A DNA stretch of 64,000 nucleotides from Sordaria brevicollis (Eukaryota; Ascomycota; Sordariomycetes; Sordariales; Sordariaceae), in contig JAUTDP010000011.1 in the NCBI GenBank assembly GCA_033439795.1, positions 1,984,001 through 2,048,000 on the forward strand, read 5' to 3'. The notes below the pieces were generated by a model. The model saw only the letters and a program-made list of their open reading frames with translations. It was not told the DNA's origin and searched no databases. Shown in pieces: positions 23,196-36,616 of this stretch (within the stretch, counting starts at the first letter, position 1; the number at the start of each line of letters is the position of its first letter). The position numbers and the translations under genes were made by a program.

Positions 23196-24718
23196 GTTTT
23201 CCCCTAGGAGCGAAGAGGTTCGGGAAAAGAATAGAATGGAAGGAGGGAAGAAGAGAAGCGGACGTTCAAGCGTACAACGATACGATACAGAATATTACAA
23301 ATATTATTCTTCAATGGGAACAAGACAACTTATCATGGTCTGTCTGCCTCTACCTGTATATTTGCCTGCTCGAGTTTCTCGACCTCGTAATTTCCAACTG
23401 TATATCGACTGGAAGCTGGTATATATGGCGTATTCTCTTTATTTCACAGAGCGAAACCGACCCAGAACGACGATAGTGGACTACCTAATGGAACCGATAG
23501 AATGACGATCAAGTACATATTGCCTCTAGAGAGGACACATGTAGTAAACTTACACCACTGGACAACCTTGATAAGGGTTCTTTTCTGTCCGCTCCGTTGC
23601 GCTCCTTTCGCCGTGGAAACAAGTCATCGAGTTCGCTGGGATGCTCGGAGTCCCTTGGTTCTTTTACACTGGGCTCATAACAGGATGGACAGATCGCTTG
23701 ACACCATCACGCGACACGCGATTTGTGTGTGAATTATGGCGAAATGTCTCGGACAGCAGATTAAAAAGGTCAAGTTTATTTTGTAAGCTCTTCCGCTTCT
23801 GCGTTTCGATGCCCTGAGCGGCAATGGTATCTAGTGGCAGTGGGCGAACTCCTCGTCGTCTGGGGCATCATCTTGGTAACGCCGGGCGGGCACCACGAGC
23901 GTTCATGTGCACCTTGGGCGTTAAAACACACTTCATGTGAACAGTCAACCAAGCAGAGTTCTAGATGTTTGAAATAGTTTATGATATGCTGCTACCTATT
24001 ATAATGAACTTCCCACTAAATAAACCATCACGAAACCGCGCCATGCAAGTCCTACTTAGTGTACAAACCAGCCGTAAACCATAACCAGAGCAAACGAACG
24101 CCCATTCACATGCACATTTTAAACACGTAACTCCAAAAAAAGACTTGAGTAGGGATCAACGTAAGGTAATGGTGGTGGTAGTAGTAGTAGTAATAGTAGT
24201 AAACGACAGAAAACGGGGTACCGGGGAGTAACTGAGGTATGCGTAACGTAGTAAACAAACCAACAACGAACAACAAAAAACGACCGCAACACTCAACAAC
24301 AACAACCGTAACTAGAGTAACTGATGACAAGACACGCTTTCTCTCCCAAAACCGTACCGTACCAACCAGCCTAAAACAACCGAGAAATATGCTAGTGAGT
24401 TAAGTGTAGTAGTAAAGAAGACAGACCTTTCATCATCACAACCATCCATCCCTTCGTCTTTCTTCCTCTCAATCAGTGCATCGCATCCGCCCATCCATCA
24501 ACTGGTTCTCCTCTTCTCTTACAATCCACCAAATGTGATATACCGATTTCCTTCCGATTCCATCCCTGTTTCATATCCATATTCCTTTCCGAATTCCGTT
24601 GCCATAAATGCTTCTTTCTTTCTTACTTTGCTTTTCTTTTCCCTTGTCTTTGTCCGTCAAAGAAGAAAACTTGCTGTACAATGCTTCTTCATCACCCTCA
24701 CTCTGGTGATATCTTGCT
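23196..24718. other. Intergenic, convergent 3' flanks with GTA microsatellite
   Basis: Between the ends of rpt6 (+) and the phosphatase (-). No gene seen. It contains an imperfect GGT/AGT trinucleotide repeat at about 24170-24201. Confidence 0.6.
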
Positions 24719-27700
24719 TCAGAGAGCCAAGCTTCCGCTTCGGACTCTGCTGCTTCCTCTCCTCCCACCAGCGCCAGCGGCGCTATGGTGAGGACGCTCC
24801 TCCAGCCTCCAGATCCACTCAATGACTGTCTCGTAGCAAAGAACAAACTGCCTCAGACTCTGAACCATGCTCAGTCGCTGACCGCGGAAGTCCTCAACGG
24901 TCTTGGCGATGAGATCCAATCCCTCGTCATCGAGCCAAGTGGTGTCGATTTCATATTCATTGCCCTTGTTGATTTCCTGCTTTGTCTCCGCGGCCGGTGC
25001 TGGTGGCGGCATACCAAAGTCGAATCCCTTGCTCTCGTCCAGATTCTTCATTCCCCCTAGACCACCCGGTCCATGATCGAACTGGAACCCCTTATGCCCG
25101 CCGCCCATGGAGATGTCGCCGTCCTGGTCACGGTTCGATTCAGTAGCCTGTCTCTTAGAAGGCTTGACTCCGTCCATGACCCCAGCGGCCTCTTCGTCCG
25201 TTTCCGAGATCCGTCGCCCGCCAAAGCGGTCATCGATCCGCTTGTCGGCCTTCTCGGTCGCTCGCATCCGTTGGCGCTTGAGCATGTCGATCACGCTGTC
25301 AACCGTGCAGAAAGCTCCTGTCCGACCGCAGCCGGCGGAGCAATGTACCAGCATAGGGCGCGCGTGATCGTTCGGTTCGGGAGCGTCGTTCGGGTCGAGG
25401 GGTAGCGAGTCGCCGCGCTTGAGACGGTTGGTGAAGCTCTTGACGTCGACCTGCATCTCTTCGGAGGGGGTGGTGATGGAGTTCTCGAGAGCGGGAGCGG
25501 CTCGTTGCATGACATTCGCGAGCTCGACCAGGGCAAGGAGGTGACTCGGTTGAGCCGGCGCTCCAAAGTCTGGCCACGAAGGATAGTGGAGTTGGGTGAT
25601 TTCGCGCATCGGGACGAAAGGGTGAGCGGCGTGGCTCAGGGCGAACTTGCGGATGATGACATATGGTGTCTCTGCCGAGGCCGCAGCGGGCTGCTGCGTT
25701 CCATCGAGGTTTGGCTGCATCGTTGTTGTGTTGGCACGACGGCGGCCGCCTTCCGCTCCGCCAGTCTGTGCTGGGTTCCAGTTAAAGGCGCTTTGCGATG
25801 CATCTCCGGAGGGGGCATTTATTGTCGAAGAGGCGGACTCTGTCGTCGTTGGCATGGCGGCTTGAGAGCCTTGTCTGTGCTTGTCAATATCCAAAGATAC
25901 CTTTTTCTCTGACAGGACCCGGAGCTTGATGGGGCCGAAGTCCTTGCCCTTCCAGTAAGGATGACACTTGAGTTGCCCGCCCTCGGATTCGGCTGTCAAC
26001 ATGACAATGACGCGTACGTCCTGATCCCAAATGACAGACCAGAAATCCTATTATTAAAAGAACAACCTGTCAGCTACTGACACGTTCAAACTAACATGTT
26101 CCGTGTCAAGTGTGCACACACCTCGAAAGTAGCCGGTAGCGGGCCCTGGCTAGCGATGTATCGCTTGTTGCTACGGCTTGCTTGGATGTGACTGGCATTG
26201 ACGTAATCGCATTCGCCATCGCGGCGGCCCTGGAGCCGTACACGCGCGTGCTCGAACGGTAAAATGTCCTTATATCTGTTCTTTCCACCCTTTTCAATTC
26301 CTGATAGCTGCACTTTGCCCGCGTGTTTAGGCTCGGCGTTGACACCAGGTGTGAAAACCGAGTAAGCGTCCTTCATGCGGGACTGTTCCCTCAACTCAAT
26401 GCGAAGGAACTTGTCCGAAACGTTTTTGCCATGATCACTGCTGTCGGCCGCTTCCTTGAGCCACTTGGGCAAAGTGTCCTTGTTGAGGCCTTGCGGGAGA
26501 CCGATATCCATCTGACCAACTCCATCCACCAGATCTTGGTTTTGTCGGATGTTGTTAAAGAAGGGGTTCGGGCCGTTCCCTGAGGTAGGCAACATGACAC
26601 CGCCGATGACAGGCGGAATGTTGGCTCCTCCAGGGCCAGCTCCGGCACCCTGCCCTAGAGACAGGGCTGGCGTTGTGGTGGCTGATGATCCGCGGTCAAT
26701 CAACTCTGGGTACGCTTCGGCGAAAGCCCTATATCCTCCACGTAGAATGTTTGTTGAGCCAGAGAAGCCCTCGTTGGTGAACTTTTTGATCATGTTGATC
26801 GCGCCCATAGCGTCGCGCTTGTCGGACGAAGAAGCATCGTAGACGACGAGATACTTGGCATTGCGCCAGCTGGAGAACTTGTCCTGATCCTGGTTTGCTG
26901 AGAACGTTTGCTGGAGCTTCTGCAAGTTGAATGTTGCGCGCTTCAGTAGTGTTGTCGGGATGCACAGGTTCAGGGAACCCTTTACCCTGGATACGGCATA
27001 TTGGGGCGAGACCCGGATATCCAGCAACAACAGTTCCGATTCATCCCCTTGCTCCATCAGGTCCTTCAACCGGGACGGGTCAATCATGGCTGGTCCATCG
27101 TTGCTCGCCGCTGCCTTTGGGTTGGGAGGGACAGTATCCGCTCTTCGTTGCTGCATTGGTGGCTCGGCCTTTGTTGATGACATGGACAAACGCGGATGGC
27201 GGTCGTCGACTCGGGAGATGGAATGGGCCGACTTGCCCCATTCGACGGGAGTTCCAAATGGGGGATCGATCTGCGCTGGCGATTCATGCCTGCCCATGTT
27301 GAAGAAGGAAGGCGCATTGAGGGAGGCCTGGGAGCTACGCTTCGAGTCCCCTGAAATGTAGGCCGAATCATTGTCGCCGGGTAGCTTGATATTTTGTACG
27401 TCCTTGTTGAACTTGGGGAGCGGGCCGTGTAGACCGAGACCAGAAAATCTAGGAAGGTGGCCGCTTGTGGGCTCAGCTCCCATGCTCAGGTTGTGTCGCT
27501 TGGGTGGCTCCGGCCTCTTGAAGCCAAATGGTGTTCCGGGACCAGGAGTGCGAGGGCCCATGGTAATGTTGAAGTGTGACCCCGACAAGCTGAAGGACGA
27601 CTTCCCGAGGTTGGCATCTATTTGCCTCCTGAAGGCTTCGAAGTCGGGGTTCGCATCTAGGGGAAGGGGCTTCGGTATTGCGGCCGCGAAGGATTTCACC

Positions 27701-28092
27701 GAAGAAGACGGCGAGCTCCAGTTTTCGGTGGGCAGCACGGCCGACTCCAGAGGATCGGCGGCATGGTCGACGGACAGGCCGAAGTAATTGGGGCTCGGCG
27801 TACGAGCATCTTGTTGTTTGGGAGCGCCCGGAGAGAGCTTGGGAGGGTACGGCTGGCCGACCGAGTAGATGCGCGGCGATGCTAGCGGCGTGCCGGTAGG
27901 CTTGTGTGTGAAATAGGACTGGGAATTGGATCGCGAATGGGCCCCTGGGGTCTTCATGGTGAGGTATGTGGTGGTGGTTGTGGTAGAGTGGGTGGTGGTT
28001 CCCTGGTTCGGCGACATGGCTATGTTGGCGACGAAGATGCGCGGTCTCGTCCTACGTTCCGCCACAAATAATTCTTCCCTCGATCGTTTCAT
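24719..28092 (-). CDS. Protein tyrosine phosphatase with rhodanese domain
   Basis: Predicted 1099 residues from exons 28092-26122 and 26047-24719 (74 bp intron, phase 0). Layout: a disordered Ser/Pro-rich N-terminus (1-325); a rhodanese/CDC25-like domain (about 328-468, LLLLDIRVSPQYAVSRVKG); and a classical PTP domain from about 560, with KNRYKDILPFEHARV (605), DFWSVIWDQ (658), WPD loop YPSWPDFGAP (about 816) and P-loop HCSAGCGRTG (about 896). The rhodanese domain lacks an obvious active Cys and is probably a docking module, as in fungal MAPK phosphatases. The PTP core is interrupted by long low-complexity inserts before the WPD loop, between it and the P-loop, and after the P-loop. It resembles fission-yeast Pyp1/Pyp2, so stress-MAPK dephosphorylation is a reasonable inference. 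A second possible start (MSPNQ) lies 25 codons in. Confidence 0.92.
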
Positions 28093-29618
28093 AAGGCTCC
28101 CATCTTTTGTCGCCGAGACCGACGTTTTGTGGTAGGGTAAGGGGTAGGGCGTTTTATGTGTGGTGACGTTTCCTTGCAGTCGGTATTAGCCCAGCAGGGT
28201 ACGTAGGTCGGCGGCGGACTTTTGGAGGGGAAGCGGTGCAGGTGGCTCGATATATGTCGCAGAGACGGAGAGTCGCGTCGGGCCAGCCCTGGGATATGCG
28301 CAAGTTGGACAGGAAAGGCTGTAGGTTTCGATGCGAGGTTATGGAGAGAAGGTGGGCAAGGAGGTACCTTACGTAGGCGCAGGGGGGGAGGATCAGTTAG
28401 TTAAAAGGTGGATTGCCGAGGGGAGGAGACTCGTGGAGGAGACTCGTGGAGGAGACTCGTGGAGAGGAGCCGGTCGGTACGGGTACAGGCAATTGGGAGA
28501 ACACCCGTGTTTCGTCGTCAAAGTGGACTCCTTGCGAGAGACGATGTATCGGTGGAGGGGCGTGAAATTGACAGGAACCTGGAGGCGACTACCCTGTCTC
28601 AGCAGTGGGGAAGGAAGGAAGCTGGGGAGGTCGACTTCTGTTATCGCAGCAGCAGCAGCAGGTAGAAGCGTGAGACAGAAGATGGGGACAGCAAGTAGCA
28701 GTCTGCAGTCGGGTTGTCTACGTATGTAGCTTTGTTATGTAAGGTAAAGGTGGTGATAGGCAAGTAGAGTACCGTAGTGAAGTGGTCGAGTGAGTTGTCC
28801 GTCGAATGACTCCTTCTTGTGAGGGTCAAGATTGGGATTCAGTTTCGGAGGGTAGCCGAGTATGTACTGTGTAGTACTGTGTTAAGGTTCGTCCTCTTTC
28901 TTTTTTTCAACTTGGAGGAAAACGGGAAAAGAGGCAGGGACGAAAAGGGACCACTTGAAAGAAGAAAGAGAAAAAAAAATTAAAGAAGAGGGACCTGACA
29001 GGAAGGGGTCTAGGGGAGTTTGACAGAAGACGGGATGTGTGTGCGTTGTGTGCTGTGCCCGCAGTGCTTGTGGTGTGTGTCCTGCGTTATGTGTGTGTGC
29101 GAGAACTGGAGATCGTGGTGGTGGTGTCCCCCAGAGTGGATGGACGATTCGGTGGATTGGCCAAGTGAAAGGGGGGGGTACAACAACTTGAACTTCTCCC
29201 AAGAGGCTTGCAAAAAAAAAGAAGAGGACAAGAACAAAAGGTCAAAGGTACAACAAGTACCTCTACAACTCCAATTCTTAAATGGCGGCTGTGGAGCCCC
29301 TGACGCGCAGGTGGAGATGGTTTCCACTTAAGAGAGCGCCCCTGTACGGTGATGTCGTCGTCGGTTTCTGAACGGCTAACGACCTCTCGTCATGAAAAAA
29401 GGATTTTGGTATCTGGGTCACTTTCGAGGCGCAAACAAACCTCTGGATTACAGCTGAATGAGGCTAAGCTTTGTAAGGTTGGGAATAGACTCTGAATATT
29501 CCATGTTGGTTTGGCCAAGTCGGATGTCGGAATATGCCACGACAAAGTTTTGCGCTGTGATAGCGAAATAAACTTGACTGCCAGCAACGAACAAATTGTA
29601 CACTTGTTGCGCGCGCCT

Positions 29619-29620
<2 letters not shown>
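28093..29620. other. Phosphatase promoter and leader region
   Basis: Upstream of the phosphatase start. No gene seen. It is G-rich on the plus strand, with a 13-bp tandem repeat (28423-28461), a short CAG run near 28645 and a GT-rich stretch near 29035-29100. Confidence 0.55.
28423..28461. repeat. Tandem repeat, 3 x 13 bp
   Basis: Three perfect copies of GAGGAGACTCGTG, about 330 bp upstream of the phosphatase start codon. It is a minisatellite or possibly a set of binding sites. Confidence 0.9.

Positions 29621-29653
<33 letters not shown>
29621..29653. repeat. Poly-T tract (33 nt)
   Basis: Uninterrupted run of 33 T in intergenic DNA. No adjacent retroelement sequence was recognised. Confidence 0.9.
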
Positions 29654-29654
<1 letters not shown>

Positions 29655-32600
29655 GTAATTTTGACTCAATCAGTGCGGAGGAGAGATGTGCGTACTCGGT
29701 ACTCGACACAGTACAATCCAAGTGGCCACCAGCGGCTAGCGGGGTCTGTTCCTTTGATTTAGTCGCGGCGGGGATGATCGTTGTTGGAAATCTGACAAGA
29801 CGATCAGGTTCGGCTTCTTGGCGGCCGAGGAGACTTGTCCAACTTTCCGTTTCGTTTTTTGTCCATAGGCATACAGCAATGCCTCTATACCTATCTATAC
29901 CTCTTTTTGGTAGCGGCGAATTTCCCGTTCAAGGCTGAGGAGCAGATATCGAATGACACTCAGGGGCTACGCGGCCATTTGAGTGACTAACATGGCAACG
30001 GGCAAAGTCAGTTGGGAAGAGTGTGTAATGGTACGTCAAAAGGTGGTAGTCAGGGGGATCAAGACTTCGTTGGACGTTTGAAATAGTCAGGATCAGAGAA
30101 GAATGTCAACTCGGGATGCAAACCGGTGCAGAAGCGGAAGCGCAAGAGAAGAAACTGCCGGGAAACACACCAAGGGGTCTGAATAGTCTGCATAGTCTGC
30201 ACAAAGTTTCATGTCAAACTGGAATGGAAGCAATGATCTGCGCTTGCTGCAGTTCACCCCAAAAAACGACAACCGGCCGTCCGCGTTTTGTCATCATCAT
30301 TAACGTCGCTTTACTAACCTCATCTACAGGGTCGTCCACTCACTCACCAGTGACGAGATGCCTTTATTTTATTTTTCGTAAAGTAGTGTCGAGGCAAAAT
30401 TCATCCACAGCCTAAACCTCACTTTCTTATACGTTTCCATTGCATATGAACGCTTTATTCTTTATTCTTATCGCTTTACCCCTTCTCACTTTCGCGCACG
30501 TTAGGGCCTCATGTTTTATGCTTACCTAGCGTTACAGTTCTAGCTTGGAATTTGGAGCATCTAGAAGGGGGGGCTACTTCGTCCGATATATTTCTCCTAA
30601 TAGTCCGGACGAAAGCGGAATGCCGTCACTCTCATCTATCTATACGGCACTCAGTCACGGATACCGGCGCAAGCCTGACGTATATGCGCCGTATGTATGT
30701 TTGAAGCGGTTCAACTGTTTTGCAGGTTTGTCCCAGCTTGAAGGACACCGGCAGGAGTGTCCGTGGCTGGCAACCGCATTAGTCGAAAGGAGATGAGCGA
30801 GAAAATCATATAATTTCAGGTGATAGTGGAGGTAGGTATTCGAGAAGACAGTTCAAACCAACACAAATTCCGTACGCCGGGGTATATGCCCCTTTGCGTC
30901 ACTTGTCGTCATAGGTGGTAGCAGCGCCCCCGGATGTCATGATGGTTACCGGTCCTGGGTTGCGGCGGAGGCGTCCGTATCCGTGTTTGATTGAGCTTCT
31001 GGTATTCGAAATGTATCTCCCACATCTTGATGATTCATCCGACCAGTGTGCTTTCACAGCGAGTATGCTGACTGGAGACGAATGTTCTGGACTGGATCGC
31101 CGGCCTCCGAACTTTCGACTTTCCGACATTGGAACAAGAACAGAAACAATTCGGAGTGATAGAGAAATGTGCCTGAAAATCTTGTTAACAGAGTTGTTCT
31201 AGATCGGTCTTTAGAGATGGTCGAGTCATGGTAATGGATGTCTCCGAATCTGGCCAACAGAAAAGGACGAAAGGACGAGTTTTGAGAAAGCCAACTTAGG
31301 TCCAAAATGATCACACGATGTTGAACCCCATTCGCATGTGGACATCGTGACTCTTGAATGGGCCAAGATACGCTTAGTTTGAGAAACCCGCACGGGCAGC
31401 CTCTGTCTCTTGTTGGCCTCTTTTTTCATCCGCCATGTTTCATCATCAGCTGCTTGACGATGGTGGTCGTCGTCGTCGCCGCCGCCGTCTTTGTTGTTTG
31501 GTGAACAATTCGACGGGCTGGGCATGTGCAGCTAGCGGCCATGCAAAGCCGGAAGGGCTAGAGCAGGAAGGGTACCTCCTTAGCAGCAATGTACCCGCTA
31601 CCGAGAGATGCAGTTAGTGCGATACCTTACAGCCGGGCGTGCAGCCGCGCTGTCGTCTACCGCCCGCAACTACGGAGACGACAACGTCATTGCTCCATTT
31701 GGAAATCTGCAAACCCCCAAAGATCAATTGGTGATCAGGAACTTTTGTTCGAGGTAAAAGTTACATCTGGAAGACCGGAGAGCCATGGGACTGGTAGACT
31801 TCCCGAAAGGCTCTCTCTATTTGTCTAGGCCTGTAGGGGAGGGTTGCTAGCGGCGCCAACATTAGGGATTCTGGCCTGACTATGACCGCATCGAGCTCAT
31901 CAAAATCAAATCTGGCAGGACCGAATGGATGGGACCAACCGGCTGCTGTAACTCTTGGCGACGTGGTTTTGAGTTTCGCTGGAAATGGAAGTCAAAGTCA
32001 AAAGGGCATGGAAACCATTGAACGGAAATAATATCAACTGAATATCACAAGTCCGAAATCTAGAATCATCTATTGCACTTTTCATTCCCATCGGCGTGGT
32101 ATGACCCTGTCCCGGTGCTCCGGCGGTCACTTGTCCGTCCGGACTTTGTGTGTACATATCTTTACAAATTCAACACCAACTGTGCAAAGTGGAAATACAT
32201 TCCCATGTCTGTCTCGAGGTTCATCGCTACAACCAAAACCTGTCCAAAAACTTGGACTCTAGAAACCAAAAAGTCGCATTCCGCTCCACCGAATTTACTC
32301 TCCCCCTGTTTCTATACAGTTCTATTGGTTTTGTCGCCAGCAAGTTTCTTTCTGGTCATCAGGAGAGCCCAATGGGAGGTGACCGGTTCGGGCTTCGTTG
32401 ACCTCATGGAAGCCGGTCGTCGGTCGGTCGAGTCCGGAGCAGTTGGAGCAGCTGGAGCAGCTGGAGCATTGGCTCCGTTATAGTCTGGTATCGTGACAGT
32501 TCACAAAGGCTTGTTTCAGGGGAGATCAGGGGTGAATGATCACCAAACCTTTTCATGGCGGGCAGCGATACCCGTTGAGGTGGCATGCACTGCTTGGTCC

Positions 32601-35600
32601 GCTTTGTGTGCTAGCGCGGCAGCAACTCACACACAGAGACACACACTGCAAGCTTACAAAGACAGAGAGAGGCAGGCATTCACAGATGGGATGGCTTTTT
32701 TTCTGTTTGGCATCGGGATTGGAGGGGGATCGTGCCTTGCTTGAAGAGCCAGCAGCCAGCAGCATGGAGGCAGATCAGGGTCCTGTCCTTCCCGGCCACG
32801 AGGAAACCCGTTCCCATGTCCCCATGATCGCGCAATCGAAGCAACCATCTGACAAGTTCCAGTTCCAACCATGCCCATGGTGCCATGTTCAGGCACGCTA
32901 CGCTACACTACACTTGAGACCGATTCGTGCTGCACAAGGTGCTTATCAAGATCCGACCGGCTGATCTCTTTTTTTTTCCTCGTATGTTTCTTGATCCAGG
33001 CGAAACAGTCCTGTTGCTGGCTTCTCATGATAGTTGTCATTATTACGCCGCTGTCGCCGTTGAACTTGTCATGGACAGCTAGCAACCTAGCTTCATCCTG
33101 GCGACTTGGTGGGTGGCATGTTTGCTGCCCGAAAACCAACATCGGTATCCGGCAACATGGTCTAAATGGATCCCCTCATGCTATCCTTTTCGATCACGAG
33201 ATGTCTGAAAATGGAGCAAAGTGGAAGCCAAGGCATCCAAGTTGAACCGGCGACCCGACCCTCTCTGGCACACGGTCAGAATGCGATCTGTTTCTCGAAA
33301 ACTGGAGATACCCATCCGCGCAGCCCGGTCAAAAGCAACGGTCCCGTGTCTAGAAATCCGGAGGGCTTCATGCCAAGGGAGCTTGCCTGGAAGTGGGATT
33401 TTGGTTTTCGGTATCGATACCTCCCCGTCGCCGACATCGTGTTGAGACGATGTGTGTGCAACGCCGCACAGTAGAATCACGAGAAAACCACAAGCCGGTG
33501 CGAATTCGGGGGTAGAGCCAGGCCTGAAATCCCGTGCCGTGGGGACCATTTTCTTAATTTTTAGGGGTCCTATCCCTCCATCAGCTGTTTCGTTCCAGCT
33601 CCAGGCTATCTCTCCCGTCCATCCAGATGGGTGTTCACGACATGTGGATGGGGGGTTTTCTAGGGTGCCTGAGGGTGTGTGTGCTCAGCCCGGGATGTCT
33701 CAGGATGGCCGAGCAATCACAGGGCAGATGCCAGGGCGGGAGGACACAGTAAAACCAGGAAACAAGGCACCATCACGGCTCTCGGCGGCACCATGGGGGT
33801 GGAATGGCGCCATTTCCGCATGTTGATTTAAAGCTAGCCATGCCCGTTGGGACCCAATCTGGGAGCTTTGTTCCGAAAGATAGTCTTGTCGCCGTGGACT
33901 CGTGTCCTGTCGTGTCGGCGACTCGTCGGCAGCGTTGTTCAAAAACCGCCTGTAACTCTAGGGATCCTCCCACTGGGGGGGCCTTGTGCCTTCCCAGGAT
34001 GCCCAGAATTGTCCACCTTCATCAATCGTGGCCTTGATTTGGGACAGAGCCAAGACGTTCTAGATCTTCAGAGACCGTCTCATCTGCAGAAAGTCACCGC
34101 CAGGTTTGTCGAGATTTGCGACAGCAGATTGTCCACAGAGAATTTGGCTGCGAAGGGTGGAGGGGGGTGGTATGTGTCGAAGAGCCCTTGTATTGAAAAG
34201 CCCAAGTTGCTCAGTCGCTGTAGATCGACTGTGATAGCAGCCTATCCAGGTTGCCAAATTCAAGCTTTTGCGACAATTGGCAAAAAGTCGAACTTTGAAA
34301 TCAGGAAATTGTCTATTTGGCTCTTGATTATCATATGTGAAAGTACAATGTACAACTTGAAATAGCTGGCGGACGTTCATTGTCTGGTGGACCTCACAGA
34401 CCCCCCTTGCTCTATTTGTTCAGAGTTGCGAACTCCTGCATGCAACGGCACTCAACGACGTCATAGTGGAGTCCACGTTCTTGTGGGCAGCAAGCGGCGC
34501 TGAGAGGTGCCCCTGTCTCAGCCGCTTTCCAGGAAGGCAAGCGCAGTCGAAAAGTGTCAAGCTTTCCCACTGCAGTGCAGAGTGCCGCAGAGTGCGCAGA
34601 GTGCTTGCCCCGCGCACAGTATCTGCCAAGACCCTGCTTTTGCCAAATCAATCGTGCAGACTAGTCTGCATGAGGAAGTAATGATGCGCATCACTCCCCC
34701 CAAACAGCAAAGCTTTGGAGAATTCTCGATCTTATATCGGAAGGATTTCGGACGAGCATCGCCATCCATCGAAATGCCATCTCATCAACAGAAAAACACG
34801 CAATTCCCTCTTGTCGGGTTATCTTGCATGCGGTATGTACTGTATGCGATTCGGACCATTCTGGCTCCCGGATTAGGATCGGCCGGCCCGCATGTTGAAC
34901 TTTGTTTCGGACTTCTCATCGGGGGGGCCACTTGTCTTTTGTCCGTCTCCATCGCTCCGGAGTTGCGAATAACCTCACAACTCGAAACTCCTCAGACCCA
35001 AATGCCGTCTCGGATCAGACGGAACAGTAAAGTTGAATGCCAAGAGATCCAAAGTTGGACACTTGAGAGATTTGGTACACCCCCCTTCCTTGCGAATTTG
35101 TTCTAACCTCCCTTCTCACCCAGGCCATCGACTCTCGCACTCGGTTGCATCCCGATGCCCCTGTGTGGCTCTGCTCAGTGTCGCACATGGGAGGATCTAT
35201 GTAGACTACCACTGCGTAAGGCGTCTACGGCAGCACGGCATAACGCCGTTGTGATACCCCAAGATTATCGCACCTTCACCGTATTTCATGATAGGTATGA
35301 AGAGCGATACGAAAAGTCACACTGAAAAAGAGAGGAACCCTCCGGGCCTGACCCCGTCTCCCCGTCTTTGCTCCCCCTGGGCTTCTTTCCCCTCCTCCCC
35401 ACCAGCCCTACCAGCCCTAGGTACTTCCAATGTCTTGCCTTCTGCCCCGCGTTACGCGACAGAAGGGTGGGAGATTTGAGGACCGATTATGCCATTTCCG
35501 ATAGCCGCTTCCACCCCTCCCTCCTTCGTCTATCAGAGTTACATCTCGGTTTTGTTGCTGGTCGATTTGATGAAGATCTCAAGAGGTCTAGATCAGTCCA

Positions 35601-36520
35601 TTCGAGCGCTCGTGATTGAGGGGTAAATGCCGATTTTCATAACAGACACGAGGGTCAGGATAATTATAGCCCCCCAGGCAAGCCGTGCCAAACTGCACCA
35701 AGGGACCATCTTTGTGTTACTCACACACACAGAGCTCCCGCCCGTCGGCTTCTGTGAGGGTGTTGTCGATACCGTCATAATGAGCACATCATGGGCTGAT
35801 GCGGCTACCTTAACGAGATAAGTGCTATAAAGCTTGTCTGACCAGCTAGGTAGTGTGGAAAAGAAAGTTGCGGTGACGGGTGATTCACAACGAGATGGCT
35901 TGCTCGAATCGCGTACACTGTAGCAAGACAACACAAGTCATGAAATTCTTTCCTTTGCAACACACGGAAAGTGAACAAGGCGGAATGAAATTCATTCCAC
36001 TCAGCTGACTTTTACAAACATGACAAGACCGGCGAGTCTAGCTCCCAGGCCGCGAGTCGACGAGAGCTTCAAGTTTATGACTCTTTTCGGTAATCAATCC
36101 ACAAACTCTTGGCCTACAAAATAATCACACCAGCCAGAGTAGAAGCGCAAGAGAAGAACATGAAGAAACGCTTCGACTTTTGTTCGGATGAAACCAACCA
36201 GTGGGGTCTCTTCAGTTCACTGTTGTGAAGTCCAGATGAGGCTGAGGCTCCTCACTCTCAACACCAACGAGTCATGCAAGTTCATCTCGTGCCACTTCTT
36301 TCGGGTCCCGCCGTTCACAGATAACAACCCAAGCCAGTCAGCCACAGCCCTAAGAAATCCACCACCACACTCGATAAAGAGGAAAATATCCACCACCACA
36401 CCAGGCTGCTACAGATACATAGGTTGTCCACAGGCAAAGAGGCGCCTTTATAACCCAAGCAATCCCTACCTTCCTTTCAACGCACAGCAAAAACAAGCTC
36501 TCTCCGTAACCAAAAAGGGA
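29654..36520. other. Large gene-free intergenic region
   Basis: Nearly 6.9 kb in which I found no convincing exon on either strand. Open frames are short, with no coding codon bias, no motif and no linked splice sites. It holds small tandem repeats: a GTC/GCC run near 31460-31490, a 9-bp GGAGCAGCT-type repeat near 32436-32468, and three GCAGAGTGC units at 34577-34604. Non-coding RNA or a strongly diverged gene cannot be excluded. Confidence 0.5.
34577..34604. repeat. Short tandem repeat of GCAGAGTGC
   Basis: Three copies at 34577-34585, 34587-34595 and 34596-34604, the first two separated by one C. Intergenic. Confidence 0.85.
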
Positions 36521-36616
36521 TCGGGTATGGTGTAGCGGTAACATCGTTGACTCTCACTTCTTCTTAAAGAGTGACTGCTTTCTCAACAGCCCCGGGTTCG
36601 ACTCCCGGTATCCGAG
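36521..36616 (+). tRNA. tRNA-Glu (CTC anticodon) with 25-nt intron
   Basis: The cloverleaf closes by hand. The acceptor stem is TCGGGTA with TATCCGA (one G-T pair) and the discriminator is G at 36616. The D stem is GTGT/ACAT, the anticodon stem GTTGA/TCAAC, and the T stem CCGGG/CCCGG with loop TTCGACT. The anticodon loop is C-T-CTC-A, so the anticodon CTC (36553-36555) reads GAG, Glu. The intron at 36557-36581 sits at the standard place, one base 3' of the anticodon. A-box TGGTGTAGCGG and B-box GGTTCGACTCC are intact. Confidence 0.95.

Noticed and set aside
31435..31617. Arg-rich small open frame
   Set aside because: Produced by a trinucleotide repeat; no other coding evidence.
29654..36520. 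Possible degenerate transposon in the gene-poor region
   Set aside because: No reverse transcriptase, transposase or terminal repeat fragments recognised in any frame; base composition is not strongly AT-skewed as heavy RIP would give.
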